Assembly: GCF_004803465.1 (NCBI RefSeq)
Contig: NZ_SRSF01000002.1
Coordinates: forward strand, 310,001 to 374,000
Reading direction: 5' to 3'
Origin: Neolewinella litorea
GTDB taxonomy: Bacteria; Bacteroidota; Bacteroidia; Chitinophagales; Saprospiraceae
Length of the DNA stretch: 64,000 nt
In this document: positions 41,356 to 48,948 of the stretch, piece after piece
Layout of the letters: every line of letters starts with the position of its first letter
Numbering within the stretch: position 1 is the first letter of the stretch
Program-made: the position numbers and the translations under genes
The notes under the pieces: model-generated
Seen by the model: only the letters and a program-made list of their open reading frames with translations
The model's database searches: none
What the model was told of the DNA's origin: nothing

Positions 41356-43797
41356 ATGCCTCTTTTCCTGCTTATCCTGTTGCTCTTTCTGGTACCCCCC
41401 GTGGGCGCGCAGGACAAGCCCACCCTGGAGGCGCATCGCATCGAAACGACGATCACGATCGACGGGCGGCTCGACGAGGCCGCCTGGTCGGAGGCACCGG
41501 TGGCGAGCGACTTTGTCACCCTGCGCCCTAATCCCGGACTGCCGGCCAGCCAGACCACAGAGGTCCGCGTCCTCTACGATAATCGGGGCATCTTCGTCGG
41601 AGCCAAAATGCTCGACACGCGTCCCGACAGCATCCTGGCCGAACTGACCGAGCGGGACGACCTGGGAAACACCGACATCTTCGGACTGGTCCTCGACCCC
41701 TACCAAAGCGGAATTAATGGCTTCACCTTCCTCGTCACGCCCGCCAACGTACAGTTTGACGCCAAACAGAACGACGGCAGGGAAGATCCCGACTGGGACG
41801 CCGTTTGGGAAAGCCAAACCGAACGGACGGACGAGGGTTGGACCGCCGAGATCTTCCTCCCCTACTCCGCCCTGCGCTTCCCCGCCACGGCCGAGCAAAC
41901 CTGGACGATCAACTTCGCGCGCACCCTGCGCCGCAAAAACGAGCAAAGCTTCTGGTCCGAGATCGACCCCAACGTCGACGGATTCCTCAACCAATCCGGC
42001 ACCCTCACCGGCCTCTACGATATTAAAGCTCCCCTGCGCCTGCAGGCCACCCCCTTTGTGGCGGTGTACGGGCTCCAGGGCCGCGAACCCAACGAAAAGG
42101 CCACCTACGGGGCCAGCGTGACCGGGGGCATGGACGTTAAGCTGGGTCTCAACGATGCCTTCACCCTGGACATGACCCTGATCCCCGACTTCGGGGAGGC
42201 GCGGAGCGACGACCAGATCCTCAACCTCGGCCCCTTCGAGCAGCGCTTCGACGAGCAACGGGCCTTCTTCACGGAGGGTACGGAGCTGTTCACCAAGGGC
42301 AGGCTGTTCTACAGTCGGCGGGTGGGGGGCAGCAACTTCTTCCAGCAGCGGGTCTACGACGCGCTCGAGGACGGCGATGAGATCGTCAATAACCCACAGC
42401 GGGCCAAGCTCTACAACGCCACCAAAATCAGCGGCCGAACGGCGCGGGGCACGGGCGTCGGCATTTTCAACGCCGTGGAACAGGAAAACTACGCGACCAT
42501 TCGGAGCGCGGACGGTGATGAGCGGCAGGTACTTACCAACCCCCTTACGAACTACAATATCCTGACCGTCGACCAGAACCTGCCGAACAACTCCTCGGCC
42601 ACCCTCATCAATACCAACGTAATGCGGGAGGGCTCGGCCCGGGACGCCAACGTCACCGCACTGCTGTTCGACATCCACAACCGCGCCAACGCCTACGCCG
42701 TACGCGGCGAGTTCAAGCACAGCCGACAGTACGAAGCCGAACATTCCGAGACCGGCCACGCCCTCGACCTGGAAATAGCCCGTATCTCCGGTCAGTGGAC
42801 CTGGGAGGCGAGTTACGGAGAGGAGAGCGACACCTACGACGTCAACGACCTGGGTATCATGCGCGCCAACAACTCCCGGTTCTGGAGCGCGGAACTCAAC
42901 TACCGGCAGCCCGAGGCCTTCTTCAACGGCTTCTTCCTCAACGGGGGCGGGGGCGTCGATATCGATTACCGCCGGCTGTATGCCCCGAGCCGCTACGTCG
43001 GCACCAACGTGGAAGCCTACGTGTACGCCACCACCCAGGGCTTCTGGAACATCAACCTGTGGACCGAGCACGACGTCGGCGACCAGTTCGATTTCTTCGA
43101 ACCCCGGGTAGCGGGGCGATTCTGGCGCGTACCCGGTAGCAGCAACCTGGGCGGCTGGATCGGTACCGACAACCGCAAGAAACTGCGCCTCAGTACCAAT
43201 TTCAACCTGACGCGCTGGTGGGACGACACGAACCGCTACTCCCTGAACTTCAATCTGAATACCCGCTACCGCTTCAGCGATCGCCTGAGCATGAGTGCTT
43301 TCGCCCGCCGCGGCAACGACTATAACGATGTGGGCTACGTCAACCGCGAGACCTTCCTCGACGGCCAGCGGGAATATACCGACGTCTATTTCGGTACCCG
43401 CGACCGCAACAGCGTAGAGGCCGGCTTGAGCGGCAAGTACAGCTTCTCCGCCCGCATGACCCTGAACCTGCGCGTACGCCACTACTGGAGCGGGGTAGGC
43501 TATTCCCGTTTCCACCTGCTCGATACCGACGGCCAACTTATCGTGACCGATTACTCCGGCAGCCACGACCAGGATTTCGACGCCTTCAACGTCGACGTCG
43601 TCTACCGCTGGCGCTTCGCGCCGGGAAGTGACATCTTCATGGTGTACAAATCCAGCATCACCGACTTCGACCGGCGGGTCTCGGACACCTACGCCGACAG
43701 TTTTTCCGATCTCTGGGGACCCGACACGCCGCTTTCCGGCTCCGTTTCACTGAAGGTGGTCTACTGGCTGGATTACGCCAGCCTGTTTCCGCGGTAG
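41356..43797 (+). CDS. DUF5916 protein with N-terminal CBM9-like domain, exported
   Basis: 813 residues from ATG 41356. After a signal peptide (MPLFLLILLLFLVPPVGAQ), residues 20-210 form a carbohydrate-binding-like domain (ITIDGRLDEAAWSEAPVASDF, VRVLYDNRGIFVGAKMLD). The remaining 600 residues are a beta-strand-rich domain with many aromatic ends (FRLSMSAFARRGNDY, LNLRVRHYWSGVGYSRF), resembling an outer-membrane barrel. This matches the DUF5916 family, found with glycan-degrading genes; its role is unknown. The next gene is a GH43-like hydrolase. Confidence 0.85.
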   Translation: MPLFLLILLLFLVPPVGAQDKPTLEAHRIETTITIDGRLDEAAWSEAPVASDFVTLRPNPGLPASQTTEVRVLYDNRGIFVGAKMLDTRPDSILAELTERDDLGNTDIFGLVLDPYQSGINGFTFLVTPANVQFDAKQNDGREDPDWDAVWESQTERTDEGWTAEIFLPYSALRFPATAEQTWTINFARTLRRKNEQSFWSEIDPNVDGFLNQSGTLTGLYDIKAPLRLQATPFVAVYGLQGREPNEKATYGASVTGGMDVKLGLNDAFTLDMTLIPDFGEARSDDQILNLGPFEQRFDEQRAFFTEGTELFTKGRLFYSRRVGGSNFFQQRVYDALEDGDEIVNNPQRAKLYNATKISGRTARGTGVGIFNAVEQENYATIRSADGDERQVLTNPLTNYNILTVDQNLPNNSSATLINTNVMREGSARDANVTALLFDIHNRANAYAVRGEFKHSRQYEAEHSETGHALDLEIARISGQWTWEASYGEESDTYDVNDLGIMRANNSRFWSAELNYRQPEAFFNGFFLNGGGGVDIDYRRLYAPSRYVGTNVEAYVYATTQGFWNINLWTEHDVGDQFDFFEPRVAGRFWRVPGSSNLGGWIGTDNRKKLRLSTNFNLTRWWDDTNRYSLNFNLNTRYRFSDRLSMSAFARRGNDYNDVGYVNRETFLDGQREYTDVYFGTRDRNSVEAGLSGKYSFSARMTLNLRVRHYWSGVGYSRFHLLDTDGQLIVTDYSGSHDQDFDAFNVDVVYRWRFAPGSDIFMVYKSSITDFDRRVSDTYADSFSDLWGPDTPLSGSVSLKVVYWLDYASLFPR

Positions 43798-43858
43798 CCC
43801 GGGCCCACCACAAGCTGGTATACCCGCGCACGGCTTACCTTCCCACCAAACTGTGCGT

Positions 43859-44800
43859 ATGACCTTCCACTTCCGCCTTGCTGTTTGGCTGACCCTCCTG
43901 GCGGCTCCGCTTGCCGCCCAAAACGAGGAAGTATATCTGTTCTCCTACTTCCAGGGTAACGGGGAAGACGGACTTCACCTCGCCTACAGCGAAGATGGCC
44001 TGGCGTGGACCCCGCTGAACGGAAATGCCTCCCTGCTGACACCCCAGGTCAGTGACGACCGGCTCATGCGCGACCCCTGTATCATTCGGGGTGGTGACGG
44101 CCGGTTTCACATGGTATGGACCGTCAGCTGGCACGAACGCGGCATCGGGTACGCGCATTCCGAGGATCTGATCCATTGGTCGGAGCAGCAATACCTCCCC
44201 GTGATGGAAGACGAACCGGAGGCCGGCAACTGCTGGGCCCCGGAAATCTTCTACGATGCCCCCTACGAGCGGTATATGATCTACTGGGCCACTACGATTC
44301 CCGGACGGTTTCCCGAGACCGACTCCAGCGGCGACAACGGGCTAAACCACCGGATGTACTATACTGTGACGGAGGACTTTGAGACGTTCTCCGATACTCG
44401 CCTGCTCTACGACCAGGGTTTTAACGTCATTGACGCCACCATCCAGCGGATCGACGACCGATTCGTGATGTTCCTCAAAGACGAAACCAAGCTGCCCCGG
44501 GCGGAAAAGAACATCCGCATCGCCTACGGAGACGAACTCACGGGCCCTTACTCCCCGGCCTCCGAGCCAATAACGGATAACTGGGTAGAGGGCCCGACCG
44601 CCACGCGGACGGAACAAGGGTGGGTCGTTTATTTCGATCGCTACACCAATCACGCCATGGGTGCCGTACGCTCTTCGGACCTGGTCGACTGGACGGATAT
44701 CTCCGATCAGTTACGGTTTCCCGACGGGACGCGGCACGGGACCGTACTGCGCGTAGAGCGTCGCGTGCTCGACCGGCTGCTGCAGGAATTTGAGGACTAA
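43859..44800 (+). CDS. GH43-like glycoside hydrolase (five-bladed propeller), exported
   Basis: 313 residues from ATG 43859 (a GTG 6 bp upstream is possible). Signal peptide to about residue 20 (LAAQ). Repeated blade motifs: EVYLFSYFQGN, LHLAYSEDGLAWTPLN, LMRDPCIIRGGDGRFHMVWT, NCWAPEIFYDAPYERYMIYWAT, GPYSPASEPI and WVEGPTATRTEQGWVVYF. The DP(C/x) acid near residue 70, the WAPE glutamate and the later EGP glutamate agree with the GH43/GH32-like catalytic set. Likely periplasmic arabinosidase- or xylosidase-type activity. Confidence 0.85.
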   Translation: MTFHFRLAVWLTLLAAPLAAQNEEVYLFSYFQGNGEDGLHLAYSEDGLAWTPLNGNASLLTPQVSDDRLMRDPCIIRGGDGRFHMVWTVSWHERGIGYAHSEDLIHWSEQQYLPVMEDEPEAGNCWAPEIFYDAPYERYMIYWATTIPGRFPETDSSGDNGLNHRMYYTVTEDFETFSDTRLLYDQGFNVIDATIQRIDDRFVMFLKDETKLPRAEKNIRIAYGDELTGPYSPASEPITDNWVEGPTATRTEQGWVVYFDRYTNHAMGAVRSSDLVDWTDISDQLRFPDGTRHGTVLRVERRVLDRLLQEFED

Positions 44801-44817
44801 ACCCCGAGGTGGACTGA

Positions 44818-45510
44818 TCAGAAAGACGCGGTCTGGAGGGAACTCCCGCTCATAATGGTGGCCAGGTCGGACGCGGCGAAGAAGACCAGCCGTGCCACTT
44901 CATCCGGGCTGGAGACGTGCTCCAGCGTAGGGTCGACCGCCAGCACCCGGATATTTCGCTCGGCCAGTTCCACCGCCAGGGCGCGCGTAAAACCGTGCAT
45001 AGCTCCCTTCGTGGACAGGTACGACCCCTGATGGGTGGAGGTTTTTCGCTGGGCGGGAGCGATGACGTTGATGATGGTTCCGCCGGTACCGGCTTCAATC
45101 ATGACGCGGGCCGCCTGCTGTGCGCAAAAGAAGGTGCCTTTCAGGTTAAGGTCGACCATCCGCTGAAAGCTGGTCCCGTCCATCTCGAGGACGGGCGCGC
45201 AGGGAAAGATATTGGCGACCGTGCACCATACGTCCAGGTGCCCGTGTTCCCGGTCGATGTGATCGGCGACGTCTCTTATGCGATCCAGGTCGGTAATGTC
45301 CAGCGGGTGCCCGTGGGCCCGGTAGCCCTGGGCAATGATCTTGTCCGACAGCCGGGAAAGTTCATCTTCGTCGGAATCCAGCAGGATTACCCGGGCACCT
45401 GATTCGGCGAAGCGCATAGCCGTACGCTGGCCGATGTCCGAGCAGGCCCCGGTAACTGCAACGAATTTACCTTCGAATGAAATAAGGTTTGAAATTGGGG
45501 GGAAGTTCAT
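44818..45510 (-). CDS. Short-chain dehydrogenase/reductase, atypical
   Basis: 230 residues. Rossmann start FVAVTGACSDIGQ (19-28) departs from TGxxxGIG, and the active-site YxxxK is kept (Tyr164, Lys168 in GSYLSTKG). The catalytic Ser, expected 13 residues before Tyr, reads Ala151 (NVIAPA), and the NNAG motif reads VANIF. So the fold is clear but catalysis may be impaired or different. Shorter than usual (250) at the C-terminus. Convergent with the GH43-like gene (17 bp between stops). Confidence 0.8.
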   Translation of the reverse strand: MNFPPISNLISFEGKFVAVTGACSDIGQRTAMRFAESGARVILLDSDEDELSRLSDKIIAQGYRAHGHPLDITDLDRIRDVADHIDREHGHLDVWCTVANIFPCAPVLEMDGTSFQRMVDLNLKGTFFCAQQAARVMIEAGTGGTIINVIAPAQRKTSTHQGSYLSTKGAMHGFTRALAVELAERNIRVLAVDPTLEHVSSPDEVARLVFFAASDLATIMSGSSLQTASF

Positions 45511-45631
45511 AGTGTCAAATTGAATGTGTAAATAGCCTCGACGACCACCGCTAATAAGAAATAGTCACCTATGTACCTATAATTAAGGTACCTACAAATT
45601 AGTTCGAGCTAAAATACGTATCTCCCCGCCG

Positions 45632-48157
45632 TCAGCGAAATTTCACTAATCGCACCCCACCTTCCAGCCCGGAAGGGTGCAGCGGCCAGTCCGCCGCCGC
45701 GAAGGGGCGATAGGTAATGTCCACGAAGTTGATGTCGTAGAAGTTCTTCCACCCGGGATGCTCCCGGTCGTATTTCCGCAGGTAGTTCGCGGATACATTC
45801 TGTACTACCACCCGTAATTCGTTTTCCGATTTCAGATCTTCGGGCCGCAGCTCCAGACTATTCGGGAACGACCAGATCGTGCCCTGCGGCACCCCGTTCA
45901 GGATTACTTCCGCGGATTCGTGGATTCGGTCGAACGCAAGCCGGTAGGCCCTAGCCTCTTCGGGATTCTCTACGGAAAAGGTAGTCCGGTAGGTAGCCTT
46001 TCCGGTGAAGTATTCCAGCGTGTCGGTGCCCCAGCCGGTCCACGAAGTCAGGGTATCCCGTAAGAAAGCCTGTTGGGGAGCGTCGGTACGCGCAGAAGCA
46101 AAATCAACCGACCAGGGGCGCACCAGTTCTACCGTATCCACAGCCACCGGGTTGTCCCAGAGCGGCGCATCGGGGCGTTGGGCGCTGGTTTCGAGAAAGT
46201 ACGACTGCCCTGGCCGAATCTCCAGCGTAAAGCGGTCCTGGGTATTCAGGTAACCGCTCCTCTCGCTTAGGGGGTCGGTGATGGTCACGTAGCGGTATTC
46301 GGCGTTTAATCGCAGCGCGTCGGCGTTCGCCTCACTTCCCAGGTTGGTGACGAAGTACAGTTGCCCCGTAGCGGTCCGTTTGCGGATAAAATCCAGTCCC
46401 AGCTTTTTCAGCTCCTCCTGTCTCGCGCCGAGTTCCTGGAGACTGCGCGGCAGGTTGTCGGTGATCACCATCCGGTCGGGCAGGTTGTCGCCGCCCAGTA
46501 AGTCGGCCGGCTGCTGTGCGTCTTCCAGGTATTTGCGTCCGGCGAATGCGGCGGGCAGTCCTCCCTCGAAAACGATGCTCACCCCTTCGCGCGCCAGCCG
46601 GCGGAGTTCGCGCACGGTTTCGAAGGGGATGTAATCGACCGGGGGCACCACGATGGTGCGGTACCTGCCCCCCTGCTTTCCCGGGTAATGGACCTCGCCG
46701 GAGGAGGTGCCCCGCAGCTGCGAGAGTTGTTGATCGGATACGTAATCAAAAGCAAACCCCTCCTCTTCCAGGTACCGGGCCGTTTGTCCGAAGGCTGTCT
46801 CGCCGAACCACTTATCGTAGTGGTGGACGTCCAGGAAGACCGTCACCGGGGTAGGTTGCTTCGTCCACAGGTCGTGGACGGGAAAGTATAGCAGCACGTC
46901 GTTGTCGCTCGCCGCCGCCTGCAGTTTCGTCTGGCAGTTTTGGATATACCGGTTCAACAGCGGGAGTTCTTCGTAGAAGTGGGACGTCGAGCCAAAATTG
47001 GTGGAAGCATAGAACCGCCAGCCCGGATAGCCGGCTGCCGTGGGCGAATAGGTAGTTCCGTGGAAGAAGACGTGGTTGATCCCGGCCGCGAAGAGTTGAT
47101 CGATCTGGGGTTTTACCTGCCGCAGCGAGACCTTGAAGTGGTTCCCCAGCCAGGTCGCCGTTTCGGAGCTGACCAGCGGCTTGCCCATCAGGTGGGCGGG
47201 TGAACTGGCGAACTTCATCATGAGGGCACTCGGCCGTCCGAAATTGTCCTCACTGTAGTCGGGGTCGCAGGCCAGTCCCGGAATGCCGAAGACGCTGCAG
47301 CCAAAGGATTCGGTCTCGGGGATGTCCGCCAGGCCGTAAAGGTCAAGGATGTTGCCTGGAGACCCGTGGGCCTGCAGCCGGGTCAGGAAACCGCGACTGC
47401 GGCTGAAGTCCGTCCACGTCTTCGCGAATTCCGTGTACAGCAAGTCAGCCAGCGTGGCGCGGATGTCGTGCAACAAAAACGGGCGCTCGGGGTGCAGTGT
47501 ATCGCGCAGCAGGTGCAGTTGGTCCTCCACTGCATACCCGTTCCGGTTGGCGAAGGCGGCCGGGAAGTCCGTCGTCCAGTCGGCACCGTATACCTCGTAA
47601 GAATCGTGGTACAGCGCCCGGGGCTCAATCGGGTGTGCCGTCCGGGCGAAAACGGAGTCAAAGTGGGCGAGATAGTGGTCGACCGCGGTGCCGGAGAAGT
47701 AATCCATCACCTGCCCTTCCCCACCCGGGGCGGCGCGTTTCACGTTTTGCCCGGTCGGTTCCACGGTATAGCCACCTTCGGTGACCACAAGCCGTTGTGC
47801 GGCAAATTCAGGGGTGATCCACGGACCGCCGTAGGGCCACCCGGTGCCGAGGGTCAGGTCGACGCCCAGATCCAGGGCTTCCGCTTCGGCAATGGTGAAT
47901 TCCACCGCCGCCATCCACTCTTCCGAGAGAAAGGGAAGGAACTTGTCTTCGTACCCCTTGGCGCCGTAGATCGGAATAATGTGCACCCCGCCCAGGCCGC
48001 TTTCCGCCATTTCGCCCAGTTGCCGGCTGATCTCCTCGCGTTCCACGGCACTGCCCATCCACCACCAGTAGGTCCAGGGTTTCGCGGTTTGCACGTTGAC
48101 CTGACCAATAAGTCCGACAGAGAGGAAGAGCAGGAATACGGACAGGGATAGACGCAT
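45632..48157 (-). CDS. GH106-like glycoside hydrolase (alpha-L-rhamnosidase family), exported
   Basis: 841 residues with a signal peptide (to about 19). The start of the mature domain, KPWTYWWWMGSAVEREEISRQLGEMAESGLGGVHIIPIYGAKGYE, and DLTLGTGWPYGGPWITPEFAAQ are characteristic of GH106. The middle is a large alpha/beta barrel and the C-terminus a jelly-roll domain (SYFLETSAQ...). These enzymes remove terminal rhamnose from plant or algal polysaccharides in the periplasm. No SusC/SusD pair is visible in the window. Confidence 0.85.
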   Translation of the reverse strand: MRLSLSVFLLFLSVGLIGQVNVQTAKPWTYWWWMGSAVEREEISRQLGEMAESGLGGVHIIPIYGAKGYEDKFLPFLSEEWMAAVEFTIAEAEALDLGVDLTLGTGWPYGGPWITPEFAAQRLVVTEGGYTVEPTGQNVKRAAPGGEGQVMDYFSGTAVDHYLAHFDSVFARTAHPIEPRALYHDSYEVYGADWTTDFPAAFANRNGYAVEDQLHLLRDTLHPERPFLLHDIRATLADLLYTEFAKTWTDFSRSRGFLTRLQAHGSPGNILDLYGLADIPETESFGCSVFGIPGLACDPDYSEDNFGRPSALMMKFASSPAHLMGKPLVSSETATWLGNHFKVSLRQVKPQIDQLFAAGINHVFFHGTTYSPTAAGYPGWRFYASTNFGSTSHFYEELPLLNRYIQNCQTKLQAAASDNDVLLYFPVHDLWTKQPTPVTVFLDVHHYDKWFGETAFGQTARYLEEEGFAFDYVSDQQLSQLRGTSSGEVHYPGKQGGRYRTIVVPPVDYIPFETVRELRRLAREGVSIVFEGGLPAAFAGRKYLEDAQQPADLLGGDNLPDRMVITDNLPRSLQELGARQEELKKLGLDFIRKRTATGQLYFVTNLGSEANADALRLNAEYRYVTITDPLSERSGYLNTQDRFTLEIRPGQSYFLETSAQRPDAPLWDNPVAVDTVELVRPWSVDFASARTDAPQQAFLRDTLTSWTGWGTDTLEYFTGKATYRTTFSVENPEEARAYRLAFDRIHESAEVILNGVPQGTIWSFPNSLELRPEDLKSENELRVVVQNVSANYLRKYDREHPGWKNFYDINFVDITYRPFAAADWPLHPSGLEGGVRLVKFR

Positions 48158-48222
48158 ACGGAAAATCGGTTGTGGAGGTGGGCTACCACAATGTAAGTCC
48201 CGCCGTCAAAATCCGACAAGCA

Positions 48223-48588
48223 TCACCCCGTGGGCTCACTCCTATCTCCGCCATTCACCAGAAAATAGAAGTACACGCCCCCCAGCCCGTAAAACAGGTA
48301 ATCCAGCAGGTCGTGGCGAAAGCCCTCTCCGTAACGCGGAAACACCTCCTCAAAAATCAGGGCCAGCAACAGCGTAGCCACCGCCGTTTCAACCGCACTG
48401 ATCCGCGGTCGTCGGAATACCAGGTTGCGTTCCAGGCTCCAGAGTCCCAGCAGGATCGGGGCCGCACAGAAAGGATCCAGGTAATGATCGACCAGCCCCA
48501 GTTGGAGGCCCCCTACCCGATTCAGTACAAGATGGACCAGAAAGGCAACCACCACGAGCCAGAACCAGGGATTGAGCAGCACTTTCAT
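48223..48588 (-). CDS. Small membrane protein (four helices)
   Basis: 121 residues from ATG 48588, which forms an ATGA overlap with the stop of the upstream gene. Helices at about 5-20, 37-50, 62-80 and 95-110 with conserved-looking DHYLDPFCAAPILLGLWSLERN and FEEVFPRYGEGFRHDLLDYLFYGLGGVYF. It resembles small Bacteroidota proteins often called magnesium citrate transporters without proof. Function is unknown. Confidence 0.7.
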   Translation of the reverse strand: MKVLLNPWFWLVVVAFLVHLVLNRVGGLQLGLVDHYLDPFCAAPILLGLWSLERNLVFRRPRISAVETAVATLLLALIFEEVFPRYGEGFRHDLLDYLFYGLGGVYFYFLVNGGDRSEPTG

Positions 48589-48827
48589 AAAACGGCGAGG
48601 AAGGCGATGATGATGCCCAGCAGGATTACGGGCGAGAGGGCCAGCAGAATCACCACGCCAAGCAGGCGGACGCCGATCTTGACCGCGCCCACCAGAAAGG
48701 GGTCTTCGGCATTGATCGTGGCCAGGTTGTCCCACCACTGATAGGTTTCGGCCGCCCGGTCGGTAAGGGCCTTGGTGGCGGAGGATTTTTCCGCTGGTAC
48801 TTCCGACCGCGGCTGCTTGGGTTCCAT
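48585..48827 (-). CDS. Small membrane protein (80 aa)
   Basis: Hydrophilic N-terminus of 48 residues (MEPKQPRSEVPAEKSSATKALTDRAAETYQWW) and one long hydrophobic C-terminal stretch forming one helical hairpin (about 50-79). It is translationally coupled to the membrane protein downstream. Unknown function; possibly a subunit. Confidence 0.65.
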   Translation of the reverse strand: MEPKQPRSEVPAEKSSATKALTDRAAETYQWWDNLATINAEDPFLVGAVKIGVRLLGVVILLALSPVILLGIIIAFLAVL

Positions 48828-48892
48828 GGGGTTACTACAGACGGCTCAGCCATAAGGTTTTCAACCTGAAGAAGGTGGCACCAAAAGACAAA

Positions 48893-48920
48893 GCGCCCGA
48901 CAGCAGTTGCTGCCGGGCGC
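48893..48920 (-). terminator. Rho-independent terminator of pnp
   Basis: GCGCCCG at 48893-48899 pairs with CGGGCGC at 48914-48920, extended inward by CAGCAG/CTGC. On the minus strand the stem is followed by TTTGTCTTTT. It lies 28 bp after the pnp stop. Confidence 0.85.
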
Positions 48921-48948
48921 CCGTCAAACGTTTGGTGGACCCAGAGGG

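Noticed and set aside
41254-43566. 770-codon antisense frame opposite the DUF5916 gene
   Set aside because: Shadow frame due to high GC and codon bias; the sense frame has a signal peptide, domain motifs and proper ends.
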